Positions 44,923-52,698 of a DNA stretch of 64,000 bases are shown one piece after another; the stretch's first letter is position 1; each line of letters begins with the position of its first letter. The notes below the pieces were generated by a model. It worked only from the letters and a program-made list of their open reading frames with translations. It did not search any database and was not told the origin of the DNA. Source of the DNA: an uncultured Gemmatimonadota bacterium (GTDB lineage Bacteria > Gemmatimonadota > Gemmatimonadetes > Gemmatimonadales > Gemmatimonadaceae); assembly GCA_903882745.1 (NCBI GenBank), contig CAIRYG010000005.1, positions 310,001 through 374,000 of the forward strand, given 5' to 3'. The translations under genes and the position numbers were made by a program.

Positions 44923-45447
44923 ATGACGATATCCGGAATCGACATCGCAGTCGCCGCCTGTCTGGCCAAGAGGCCGCACGCGACTTATGAGCAGATCGCG
45001 GGAGAACTGCTGATCAGCCAGAGCACGGCGTTCAAGAGCGTCAAGCGTCTTCAGGTCGCCGGTCTGGTGCACCACACGGAGCGCCAGACGAACAAGCTCG
45101 CGTTCCTCGAGTTCGTGCAGCACGGCCTGCGGTACGTCTGTCCGCTGATGCTAGGTCCGAGTCGCCTCGGTGTCCCCACTGCCCACGCGGGACCTGACCT
45201 CTCGAAGCTGATCGAGTTCGGAGACGACGCGTACGTCTGGTCCTCGCGCGAAGGGACGGTCCGTGGCCGCGCGGTCGAGCCGCTGGTGCCACGCGCGTCC
45301 GAGATCGCGGTCCGCTCGCCTGAGATGTACGCGATCCTCGCACTGCTCGATGCCGTGCGCGGCGGACGGGCCCGTGAACGGAATCTGGGGATGGAAGCCC
45401 TACGCCGACTCATCGGGTTCGCGCCGATGCCGAAGTTCGCATGGTGA
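44923..45447 (+). CDS. Winged-helix regulator, candidate antitoxin (AbiEi-like)
   Basis: Residues 5-60 of this 174-residue protein form a winged helix: VAACLAKRPHATYEQIAGELLISQSTAFKSVKRLQVAGLVHHTER. This resembles MarR-like domains and the N-terminal domain of AbiEi antitoxins. The C-terminal 100 residues do not match a named domain to my eye. The gene lies under a strong promoter with a four-half-site operator and overlaps the nucleotidyltransferase gene by seven bases. That order, regulator first and nucleotidyltransferase second, is the layout of AbiE-type systems, in which the antitoxin represses its own operon. Confidence 0.7.
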   Translation: MTISGIDIAVAACLAKRPHATYEQIAGELLISQSTAFKSVKRLQVAGLVHHTERQTNKLAFLEFVQHGLRYVCPLMLGPSRLGVPTAHAGPDLSKLIEFGDDAYVWSSREGTVRGRAVEPLVPRASEIAVRSPEMYAILALLDAVRGGRARERNLGMEALRRLIGFAPMPKFAW

Positions 45448-46142
45448 CGACGAACCCCTCGGTGCTGCGGCTCCTGCGCGTCGTGCGCGCCTTGGGGCCG
45501 CTCGCCGAAAGCGTGGTGTTCATCGGAGGCGCAGTCGCCCCGCTGCTGCACACGGATCCGGTGATGACGCTCGCCCGACAGACGAAGGACGTCGACGGCG
45601 TCGTCGCATCGCTCGGCTACGCCGGATTCGAAGCGCTCAGCGCGCAACTGCGTGAGCGGGGTTTCCGTCACGTGGCTACGTCTGGCGCGCACGCCTATCG
45701 CTGGGTAAGCCCGGACGGCGACCTGTTCGATCTGGTCCCTTCGGGACCCCATCTGGGCGGCACCGCCAGTGCGATTGACGCGATCGCAATCGAGACCGCC
45801 ATTGCCGTGGAGATCGATGGCGTTCGATTCCGGCATGTCGCGCCGGCGACGTTCATGGTGATGAAGTTCCTGGCATTCTCCGATCGAGGAGCCGAAGACT
45901 GGTTCGGTAGTCATGACATCGAGGATGTGATCGCCTTGCTCGCCTCTCGGCCTGCCATCAGTTCGGAAGTGAGCGCCGCTCCGGAAAGCATCCGACACCG
46001 GCTGATCGAATTCGCGGGTGCCGTGCTTGCGAACGAGACACTTGACGACGTGTTAGCCGCCCACCTCAACAATGCGATCGACCCCGCCGAGGCCGAGCGG
46101 CTCGCCCGCGAGCGATTCACCGAAATCGCGGCACTTCGATAA
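45441..46142 (+). CDS. Nucleotidyltransferase, candidate AbiEii-like toxin
   Basis: This protein of 233 residues carries the DNA polymerase beta-type nucleotidyltransferase core: GG in VVFIGGAVAPLLHTDP, the two acidic residues in TKDVDGVV (DxD), and a third acidic position in DLFDLVPSG. The central helix-rich part resembles the AbiEii/AbiGii and related families. AbiEii-type toxins transfer nucleotides to RNA targets such as tRNA. It is translated from an ATG seven bases inside the preceding gene. A plain tRNA or antibiotic nucleotidyltransferase role cannot be excluded, but the operon layout favours toxin. Confidence 0.7.
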   Translation: MVTTNPSVLRLLRVVRALGPLAESVVFIGGAVAPLLHTDPVMTLARQTKDVDGVVASLGYAGFEALSAQLRERGFRHVATSGAHAYRWVSPDGDLFDLVPSGPHLGGTASAIDAIAIETAIAVEIDGVRFRHVAPATFMVMKFLAFSDRGAEDWFGSHDIEDVIALLASRPAISSEVSAAPESIRHRLIEFAGAVLANETLDDVLAAHLNNAIDPAEAERLARERFTEIAALR

Positions 46143-46231
46143 CCGCGGTCGCGCGTCGGAACGCACCCCGCTGGACGCCCCCGCTCCCCTCGCGTAGCTT
46201 CGCCATATCCTCCTGCTCCGAGGCAGTTCGT

Positions 46232-46768
46232 ATGGACCGTCGCGATCTTCTGCGCGCAGTTGGCGCCGCCGCTGCTTTCACGATGTTGCCGAGCACGGCC
46301 GAGGCCGCGTGGGCCTCGCTCGCCGCTGCACCCACTGCAGGGCTGCAGCTGCTCTCCGCCACCGATGCCGCCACACTCGGCGCGCTCGCCGACAGCTGGT
46401 TCCCGCGGACGGACACGCCGAGCGCGACCGACGTTGGTGTTGTGGCGTGGATCGACGTCGTGGTGAACGAGTACTACTCGGAGGCCGAGCGCAAGCAATT
46501 CAATGACGGACTCGCGGCGATTGATGCGTTGGTGCAAAGCGGCACCGTGCCAGGGCCTGCGTATTCGCCCGAGTCGAACGCGGCGCTCTTTGATGTGCTC
46601 GAGAAGAAACCGCGCAGCGACATGGCCGCGCGCGGCTACTGGCGGTTGAAGGGGCTCGTGGTGCACGGCTACTTCACGAGCGAGCGCGTGCAGAAAGAGG
46701 TCCTGAAGAACGAGATCATGCCCGGGCGGTACGTGGGCGATGCTCCTCATATCGTGCCGGCGAGGTAA
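46232..46768 (+). CDS. Gluconate 2-dehydrogenase subunit 3-like protein (Tat signal)
   Basis: This protein of 178 residues begins with a Tat-type leader (MDRRDLLRAVGAAAAFTMLPSTAEA). Its family is the small subunit of GMC-type membrane dehydrogenases. The mature part is helical, with LGALADSWFPRTDTPSATDVGVVAWID at the N-terminus of the domain and GYWRLKGLVVHGYFTSE near the end. The GMC oxidoreductase gene follows at six bases. The small subunit should be carried with the folded flavoprotein through the Tat pathway. GAGG nine bases before the ATG is the likely ribosome-binding site. Confidence 0.85.
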   Translation: MDRRDLLRAVGAAAAFTMLPSTAEAAWASLAAAPTAGLQLLSATDAATLGALADSWFPRTDTPSATDVGVVAWIDVVVNEYYSEAERKQFNDGLAAIDALVQSGTVPGPAYSPESNAALFDVLEKKPRSDMAARGYWRLKGLVVHGYFTSERVQKEVLKNEIMPGRYVGDAPHIVPAR

Positions 46769-46774
46769 CGGACC

Positions 46775-48466
46775 ATGACCCCGAAGAAACAGGTGTACGA
46801 CGCGATCGTCGTGGGCAGTGGCATCAGCGGTGGCTGGGCGGCCAAGGAGCTCACCGAGCGCGGGCTGCGCACGCTCGTGCTCGAGGCTGGTGGCCCAGTG
46901 GACGCGACCGATTTCACCGAGCATGTGCAGCCGTGGGAGATGCATTTTCGCGGCTGGGGTGATCGGAAGATTCTCGCCGCCGAACATCCCGTGCAGCGCG
47001 AGTGCTACGCCTGCGACGAGGCCGGGCACAAGTTCTTTGTGAACGACAACGACAATCCGTACACCACCCCGGCGGACGCGCCCTTCAAGTTTTTCCGCGG
47101 GCGGCAGGTGGGTGGCCGGTCGATCATGTGGGGACGTCAGGTGTATCGCTGGAGCGATCTCGACTTCGAGGCGAACGCCAAAGACGGGCATGGCAACGAT
47201 TGGCCGATTCGCTACACGGACATCGCGCCGTGGTATTCGCACGTCGAGAAGTTCATCGGTGTGACCGGGGCGAAAGAGGGGCTCAGTCAGCTCCCCGACG
47301 GCGAGTTTCTGCCACCGATGGCCATGAGCGCGAGTGAGCGCCACGGCCGCGAGCAGATCCTCAAGAAGTTCGGTGGCGAGCGCGTGATGACAATTGGACG
47401 TGCCGCGATTCTCACGCAAAATCACAACGGTCGGCTCGCCTGTCATTACTGCGGACCGTGCGAACGCGGGTGCGTGACGCAGTCGTATTTCAACTCGATC
47501 GGCTCCACGCTGCCGGCGGCACGCAAGACGGGACGTCTCACGTTGCGTCCGTGGAGTGTGGTGGCCGAAGTCTTGTACGACGCCAAGAAGGGGAAGGCGC
47601 GTGGCGTCCGCGTGATCGATGCGAAGTCGATGGAGAGCCTCGAGTTCGAGGCCAAGGTCGTCTTTCTCTGCGCGAGCACGATCGAGAGTGTGCGTCTCCT
47701 GCTCAACAGCAAAAGCAATCACTTTCCCGATGGGATGGGCAACGCGAGTGGCACGTTGGGGAAGTATGTGATGGACCATCACTACGGGTCCGGCGCGAGT
47801 GGGCGGATGCCTGGGTTCCTCGACAAGAAGACCATCGGGCATCGTCCCAACGGCATCTACATCGCGCGGTTCACGAATGTGAAGCGTGAGGAGAAAGATT
47901 TTCTCCGCGGGTATGGGATGCAGGGGGGCGGTGGTCGCGGTGGATGGGGGCGTGGCAGTTCGATGCCCGGCTACGGCGCCTCGTTCAAGAACACGCTGAT
48001 CGACGACCTTGGACCCTGGGGGCTCTCGGCGAGTGGCTGGGGCGAAACGTTGCCGCACGAGGCGAACCGGATCACGCTCGATCCCACGGTGAAGGACAAG
48101 TGGGGGATTCCCGCGGCGCATATCGACGTGCGGTGGCGCGACAATGAGAAGGCCATGGACCAGCACATGAAGACGGCCATGGTGGAGATGCTTGAGGCGG
48201 CCGGTTGTGAAGACATCAGTGCGCACGGATCGAGTAATCCGCCGGGACACTGCATTCACGAGATGGGCGGTGCGCGCATGAGCAAGACGCCGCAGGATGG
48301 CGTCCTCAATCAGTGGAACCAGGCGTGGGAGGTGAAGAACCTCTTCGTGACGGACGGGGCCGCGATGGCGAGTAATGGCTGTCAGAATCCGAGCATCACG
48401 TACATGGCACTCACGGCACGCGCCGCCGCACATGCAGCGGCTGAGATGAAGCGAGGTGCGTTGTGA
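46775..48466 (+). CDS. GMC-family dehydrogenase (flavoprotein subunit)
   Basis: This protein of 563 residues has the FAD-binding N-terminus IVVGSGISGGWAAKELTERGLRTLVLEAGG, the GMC signature RQVGGRSIMWGRQVYRWS, and the catalytic C-terminal region CHYCGPCERGC... and ASNGCQNPSITYMAL. The internal CxxCxxxC motif may hold an iron-sulphur centre as in fructose or gluconate dehydrogenases, or be structural. It has no signal of its own, so export by the partner's Tat leader is likely. The substrate is probably a sugar or polyol. The stop overlaps the next gene (GTGA). Confidence 0.9.
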   Translation: MTPKKQVYDAIVVGSGISGGWAAKELTERGLRTLVLEAGGPVDATDFTEHVQPWEMHFRGWGDRKILAAEHPVQRECYACDEAGHKFFVNDNDNPYTTPADAPFKFFRGRQVGGRSIMWGRQVYRWSDLDFEANAKDGHGNDWPIRYTDIAPWYSHVEKFIGVTGAKEGLSQLPDGEFLPPMAMSASERHGREQILKKFGGERVMTIGRAAILTQNHNGRLACHYCGPCERGCVTQSYFNSIGSTLPAARKTGRLTLRPWSVVAEVLYDAKKGKARGVRVIDAKSMESLEFEAKVVFLCASTIESVRLLLNSKSNHFPDGMGNASGTLGKYVMDHHYGSGASGRMPGFLDKKTIGHRPNGIYIARFTNVKREEKDFLRGYGMQGGGGRGGWGRGSSMPGYGASFKNTLIDDLGPWGLSASGWGETLPHEANRITLDPTVKDKWGIPAAHIDVRWRDNEKAMDQHMKTAMVEMLEAAGCEDISAHGSSNPPGHCIHEMGGARMSKTPQDGVLNQWNQAWEVKNLFVTDGAAMASNGCQNPSITYMALTARAAAHAAAEMKRGAL

Positions 48467-49350
48467 AGCGGCGCGACGCGTTGAGTGCGCTCGCGGGCGC
48501 GGCGGCGATGGGCGCGTTGCCCATGGCGGCGCGCGCTAGCACGAGTGCTGCCACGCGCACGGACGTGCGGACGGACGTGCGGACGGACGTGCGCGCCGGT
48601 CGGCTCAAGCAGAGCGTGAGTCGCTGGTGCTACGGAAAAATTCCCCTCGACGATCTCTGCGAGGCCGCAAAGGGGATGGGATTAGTGGCGATCGACCTCC
48701 TCGACGAGAAAGACTGGGGCGTCCCCAAGCAGCACGGGTTGGTGTGTGCCATGGCCAACGGCTTTGGCACGATTCCCAAGGGGTTCAATCGCCCGAACCA
48801 GCATGATCAACTGGTGGCTGACGCGGAGAAGATGATTCCGGCGGCGGCCGCAGCCGGCGTGCCGAACATTGTGTGCTTCAGCGGAAATCGCGGTGGGATG
48901 GGCGACGCCGAGGGAGTGGGGAACTGCATTGTGGGGCTCAAGCGGCTCGCGCCGCTGGCGGAGAAGCACGGGGTAACGCTCTGCCTCGAGCTGTTGAACA
49001 GCAAGGTCGATCACAAGGACTACCAGGCCGACAGTACCGCCTTTGGGGCGGCGGTGGTGAAGGGGGTGGGGTCGCCACGGGTGAAGCTGTTGTACGACAT
49101 CTACCACATGCAGATCATGGAGGGGAATGTCGTCGACACCATCAAGGCCAACCTCGGGCACATCGGGCACTTTCACACCGGCGGCGTTCCGGGGCGGAAC
49201 GAAATTGACGAGACCCAGGAGCTGAACTACCGGCGGGTGGCGCAGGTGATCGCGGATTCGGGGTACGCCGGGTACTTGGCACACGAGTTTGTGCCCCGTC
49301 GCGATCCGATGGCGTCGTTGCGTCAGGCTGCCGAGATTTGCACGGTGTGA
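48463..49350 (+). CDS. TIM-barrel sugar isomerase, hydroxypyruvate isomerase-like (Tat signal)
   Basis: This protein of 295 residues has a Tat-type leader (MKRRDALSALAGAAAMGALPMAARA) then a low-complexity TDVR repeat, then a xylose isomerase-like TIM barrel. Metal-binding residues are in LCLELLNSK, LLYDIYHMQIMEGN and IGHFHTGGVPGRNEID. This matches the Hyi group, which interconverts hydroxypyruvate and tartronate semialdehyde, but an exported member may instead act on oxidised sugars made by the upstream dehydrogenase. The GTG start overlaps the previous stop. Confidence 0.85.
   Translation: MKRRDALSALAGAAAMGALPMAARASTSAATRTDVRTDVRTDVRAGRLKQSVSRWCYGKIPLDDLCEAAKGMGLVAIDLLDEKDWGVPKQHGLVCAMANGFGTIPKGFNRPNQHDQLVADAEKMIPAAAAAGVPNIVCFSGNRGGMGDAEGVGNCIVGLKRLAPLAEKHGVTLCLELLNSKVDHKDYQADSTAFGAAVVKGVGSPRVKLLYDIYHMQIMEGNVVDTIKANLGHIGHFHTGGVPGRNEIDETQELNYRRVAQVIADSGYAGYLAHEFVPRRDPMASLRQAAEICTV
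48556..48591 (+). repeat. Three 12-base tandem repeats after the Tat leader
   Basis: The units CGCACGGACGTG, CGGACGGACGTG and CGGACGGACGTG encode three (Arg-Thr-Asp-Val) repeats between the Tat leader and the barrel of the isomerase-like protein. Two units are identical. Confidence 0.75.
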
Positions 49351-49355
49351 TCAAC

Positions 49356-49373
49356 TAGGACTAGATAGTCCTA
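49356..49373. promoter_or_regulatory. TetR operator 1
   Basis: TAGGACTAGATAGTCCTA consists of perfect 8-base arms with a 2-base spacer, between the isomerase stop and the TetR gene. A second copy of the same half-site pair is at 49435-49452, so both are probably bound by the TetR protein encoded downstream. Confidence 0.75.
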
Positions 49374-49434
49374 ATTGCGTCTAACTTGTTGAATTGTAAC
49401 AGGTTACTGCATTTCCGACTGTACCGCTTGTACT

Positions 49435-49452
49435 TAGGACTCGGTAGTCCTA
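49435..49452. promoter_or_regulatory. TetR operator 2
   Basis: TAGGACT-CGGT-AGTCCTA has the same outer half-sites as operator 1, with a 4-base spacer. It ends ten bases before the GTG start of the TetR gene. A third inverted repeat GTAAC-AG-GTTAC (49396-49407) lies between the two. Confidence 0.75.
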
Positions 49453-49462
49453 GTTTCGAGGG

Positions 49463-50059
49463 GTGAACACTCGACGCATGCAAATTCTCGACGCCGCAGC
49501 AGCGCTCATTGGCACCAAGGGCTATGCCAAGACCTCCGTCGATGAACTCATCAGCTGTGCTGGGCTGAGTGGCAAGAGCCACTTCTACCACTACTTCGCC
49601 TCGAAAGAGCAGCTCGGACACGAGGTCATCACTCGGCAGTTCGATCTGGTCGCCGAACGTGGGCTCGTGATTTTGCGCGACAACCTGCGGCCGCCGATGG
49701 ATCGGCTGTACGCATTCATCGACGCGATTGTCCAACTCCAAATCGAGGCGCCGGATCGGTGTTGGTCGCCATTTGGCTCGTTGGCTACCGAGATGGGCGA
49801 CCTCGATGAGGGGTTTCGCCTGCGTATCGCGCAGGTGTTTCGGGTGTGGAGCGATCAACTGCAGGACGTGATTGAGCAGGCACGGGACGAGTTGAGTGCG
49901 GATGTGTCCTCGCAGCGGCTCGCGCGGTTCATCGTCTCAACGCTTGAAGGGGCGACCCAGATGGCGCGCATCAAGCGCGACGTCGGAATCGTTCAGGGAG
50001 TCGGACTGGATCTCAAGCGGTTCGTCGCTAGCCACCAGAAGCCTCTGATCATCCAATGA
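49463..50059 (+). CDS. TetR-family transcriptional regulator
   Basis: This protein of 198 residues has a TetR helix-turn-helix at residues 5-50 (ILDAAAALIGTKGYAKTSVDELISCAGLSGKSHFYHYFASKEQL) and a helical ligand-binding domain after it. The ligand is not identifiable. It is preceded by two matching palindromes and overlaps an ECF sigma factor gene by ATGA, so it probably represses itself and the sigma factor until a ligand binds. The start is GTG. Confidence 0.88.
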   Translation: MNTRRMQILDAAAALIGTKGYAKTSVDELISCAGLSGKSHFYHYFASKEQLGHEVITRQFDLVAERGLVILRDNLRPPMDRLYAFIDAIVQLQIEAPDRCWSPFGSLATEMGDLDEGFRLRIAQVFRVWSDQLQDVIEQARDELSADVSSQRLARFIVSTLEGATQMARIKRDVGIVQGVGLDLKRFVASHQKPLIIQ

Positions 50060-50706
50060 CCGCCAACGTATTAACTGGGCTCACGCCGCGTGATCCGCGG
50101 CGGGCACGGTTTGACCAAGAAGCGCTCGCGCAGCTCGAGGCGCTTTACAGTTTTGCCCTGAAGCTCACGAAAGCCCGTGATGACGCCGAGGATTTGGTGT
50201 CGGACACGATGCTCCGTGCCTTCCAGCGGTGGGAGCAGTACAACCTGGGGACGAACATCCGCGCCTGGCTGTTCACGATCCTGTACCACGTATTCGTGAG
50301 CCGGAAGCGGCGCGTGGATGCGCGCGAAGTGCAGGCGCCCGAGGACGAGGACGGCTGGGCGCTGCTCAATGCTGTGGGCGAGGCGAACCCCGAGGGGGCG
50401 TTCTACGATTCGTTCCTCGACGAGGAAATCACGGGCGCCATCGCCAATCTGCCGGACGAGTACCGGGCGGCGGTGGTGATGAGCGACCTGCACGGTATGC
50501 GGTACGCCGAGATTGCGCAGGTGCTGCAGGTGCCGGAGGGAACAGTGAAGTCGCGGCTGTTCCGCGGTCGGCGGATCCTGCAGAAGGAGCTGGTCGGCTA
50601 CGCGGTGGAAATGGGGTATATCAAGCCGCGTGACGCGCAGGCCGCGGCCCGTGCGTTGGACGACGACTCGCTCGCGGATGGGTCCGCGGTGCTTACACCC
50701 GCTTGA
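50056..50706 (+). CDS. ECF-type RNA polymerase sigma factor
   Basis: This protein of 216 residues has sigma region 2 in YSFALKLTKARDDAEDLVSDTMLRAFQRWEQYNLGTNIRAWLFTIL and region 4 in LPDEYRAAVVMSDLHGMRYAEIAQVLQVPEGTVKSRLFRGRRIL, with a short linker and a tail of about 35 residues. No anti-sigma gene follows, which is unusual; the upstream coupled TetR gene may be the control point. The 3' end overlaps the convergent CGNR gene by 14 bases. Confidence 0.92.
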   Translation: MTANVLTGLTPRDPRRARFDQEALAQLEALYSFALKLTKARDDAEDLVSDTMLRAFQRWEQYNLGTNIRAWLFTILYHVFVSRKRRVDAREVQAPEDEDGWALLNAVGEANPEGAFYDSFLDEEITGAIANLPDEYRAAVVMSDLHGMRYAEIAQVLQVPEGTVKSRLFRGRRILQKELVGYAVEMGYIKPRDAQAAARALDDDSLADGSAVLTPA

Positions 50707-51352
50707 TCTTGCGACGGTGCCGCGCCGCCTTGGCGCGGTTGCCACAGGTGGCCATCTCGCACCAGCGGCGCTTGCCGTTGCGGCTGGCGTCGTAGAACAC
50801 CCGCGCGCAGCGCGCATCGGCGCACTGGCGCACGCGGAAGAGCTCCCCCGAGACGAGCGCATCGGCGGCCGACTCGATCACTGGGATCAAGAGCCCGGCG
50901 AACACATCGCCCACGGTCACGAAGTTGCGGACGAAGCCGCCGTCGGCCCGCGATTCCACGCGGCGCGTGCCAGCGCTACGTCCGAGAATGCGGTTGATTT
51001 CCCCAATCGCGAGTTGCGTCGCCCGATCGGTCTCGTCGGTGCCCTTCTCGGCGAGTGCCCGCAGCACATTGCGAATGCGTCGCGCTTCGTGCACCGCTGC
51101 GCTGGCGGCCGTCGGCTGCTGCTGCGCTCGACGCACCATCGCGGCTGAGCGTTCGGCGTCGAGGACGCGGGCGGCAGAGAGCCAGCCGATAAAGCCGTCG
51201 AACGAATCGAGGACGTCATTGCGGCCCGGCCGGCGCGCGCGGAGCGCATCGGCACTGTTGACGAAGTCGAGCCAGAGTCGCTCGCCCACAAAAATTAGTG
51301 AATCCGGCGTCGAATCGAGGATTGGCGCAGTCGGTTGGAGGACTGTTGTCAT
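50693..51352 (-). CDS. ABATE/CGNR zinc-finger protein
   Basis: This protein of 219 residues has an N-terminal ABATE domain (LWLDFVNSADALRAR...) and a C-terminal CGNR zinc finger with CARVFYDASRNGKRRWCEMATCGNRAKAARHRR. The family is thought to be DNA-binding stress regulators. The ATG at 51352 is where family similarity begins; the open frame extends to 52291 but crosses the divergent phosphatase gene and contains no domain. It is convergent with the sigma gene. Confidence 0.87.
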   Translation of the reverse strand: MTTVLQPTAPILDSTPDSLIFVGERLWLDFVNSADALRARRPGRNDVLDSFDGFIGWLSAARVLDAERSAAMVRRAQQQPTAASAAVHEARRIRNVLRALAEKGTDETDRATQLAIGEINRILGRSAGTRRVESRADGGFVRNFVTVGDVFAGLLIPVIESAADALVSGELFRVRQCADARCARVFYDASRNGKRRWCEMATCGNRAKAARHRRKIKRV

Positions 51353-51448
51353 GACGGACCCAGGGTGTGGGAAGAAAGGTAACGCGACATAACTTTCGGG
51401 ACGTGCCGTGGCACTGGCATTTGTTTGGTGAACCCAACCCGCGATCTC

Positions 51449-51988
51449 ATGCTGCTTTCGGACATTCGCACCATCGCCGTTGGCTCGTTGAACCCCGTGA
51501 AGGTTGCGGCGGCGCGCGCCGTGCTCGAACCACTCACGGTCGATACGCACTTTATCAGCATATCGGTGCCGTCGCAGGTCCCCGACCAACCGATGGGGGA
51601 CGAGGAGACGATTCTCGGGGCACGCAATCGTGCGCACGCGGCGCTGGCCGCCACGGGGGCTGACCTTGCGGTCGGGATCGAGGGTGGCTGCGTAGACAGT
51701 GCCGAGGGGATGCGCTGTTGTGCGTGGGCGGTGGTGGTCGACCGGACTGGCCGGGTGGGGACAGGCGGCTCGTTGGCGATGCCGCTGCCGCCGAGTGTGG
51801 CCGCGATGATTCGCGAGGGGATGGAGTTGGGCCACGCGATCGACGCGCTCGTGGCGCAGCACAACACCAAGCATGGGGCCGGGGCGGTCGGCATCTTGAC
51901 CGCGGGGCTCGTGGACCGGCAGCGGGCGTATGAGATTCTCGTGACGTACGCGCTCGCGCCATTCCTCACGCCCGAGTACTGGGCGTAA
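51449..51988 (+). CDS. Inosine/xanthosine triphosphatase (YjjX/DUF84)
   Basis: This protein of 179 residues removes damaged purine nucleotides by hydrolysing ITP and XTP. The N-terminal signature is IAVGSLNPVKVAAARAVLE, followed by MGDEETILGARNRAHAAL, then the core VGIEGGCV. The C-terminal region LTAGLVDRQRAYEILVTYALAPF is typical. Start choice is uncertain: TTG 51425 and GTG 51428 would add eight residues; the ATG at 51449 begins close to the conserved strand. It is divergent from the CGNR gene. Confidence 0.88.
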   Translation: MLLSDIRTIAVGSLNPVKVAAARAVLEPLTVDTHFISISVPSQVPDQPMGDEETILGARNRAHAALAATGADLAVGIEGGCVDSAEGMRCCAWAVVVDRTGRVGTGGSLAMPLPPSVAAMIREGMELGHAIDALVAQHNTKHGAGAVGILTAGLVDRQRAYEILVTYALAPFLTPEYWA

Positions 51989-52193
51989 GCGCTGTTGATT
52001 GGGCGGGGCGGATGATGGAGCACGAGAGGAGGCGCAGTCACGGCGGTCGCACGGGATGGTGAGGAACTCGAGCGCCGGTGTCGCGTACGCGCTCTGCCTC
52101 AGTAGGTTATCAGTGTGTTGGGCGCGAGGTGTCGGACAACAGGCGTGTCCAGTATAGGGGTTTCCCCTACTTTCATTGACCGGAAGAATCGCC
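51989..52193. promoter_or_regulatory. Intergenic region with TAGGGG palindrome
   Basis: The 205-base gap before the thioesterase gene contains TAGGGG-TTT-CCCCTA at 52155-52169, a perfect 6-bp inverted repeat 24 bases before the ATG. It could be an operator, or the base of a hairpin terminating the preceding gene, though no T run follows. No promoter pair was convincing. Confidence 0.45.
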
Positions 52194-52643
52194 ATGCCCC
52201 GTGAATCACTCCTGCACTCCCTGCCGCCGGCCCGGACCGTAGAGACGATGGAGCGGGTGCGCTGGAACGACAGCGACCCGTTCGGGATCATCTACTACGG
52301 GGCGTACGTCCGGCTCTTTCAGGTGGGGGAGGAAGAACTGTTTCGGGCGGCGGGGCTCCCGTTCAAAGAGCTCCGGTTGGGGCGTGGGGTGTGGATCCCT
52401 CGCAAGGCGCTCGAGGCAGAGTTCCACTCGCCGGCGGAGCTCGACGAGGAGGTCGTGGTCCGGAGCTGGTTCGCGCGGATTGGGCGGACGGCGATCACCA
52501 TCCGGTTTGATGTCCACCGGGCTGAGGACATGGTGCACCGGGCGAGTGGTGGGCTCACGGTGGTCAGCGTGCATAAGGAGTCCATGACCCCCCAGCCGCT
52601 CCCCGACGACGTCCGGGAGAAGCTGCTGCAGTTCAGCGCCTAG
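52194..52643 (+). CDS. Hotdog-fold acyl-CoA thioesterase
   Basis: This protein of 149 residues has the 4-hydroxybenzoyl-CoA thioesterase signature VRWNDSDPFGIIYYGAYVRLFQVGEEELF, with the catalytic Asp in NDSD. The family hydrolyses short-chain or aromatic acyl-CoAs in the cytoplasm. GGAAG about seven bases before the ATG supports the start at 52194 (MPRESLL). It stands 55 bases before ispH. Confidence 0.85.
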   Translation: MPRESLLHSLPPARTVETMERVRWNDSDPFGIIYYGAYVRLFQVGEEELFRAAGLPFKELRLGRGVWIPRKALEAEFHSPAELDEEVVVRSWFARIGRTAITIRFDVHRAEDMVHRASGGLTVVSVHKESMTPQPLPDDVREKLLQFSA

Positions 52644-52698
52644 CTGGGCGGTCACCGGTACGGCAAAATCGCCCCGTTTCGGCTATCTTTCTCCCACG

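Noticed and set aside
45911..48433. An 840-codon minus-strand frame opposite the nucleotidyltransferase and GMC dehydrogenase genes
   Set aside because: It crosses several real plus-strand genes and its translation is low-information (His/Arg-rich) with no recognisable fold.
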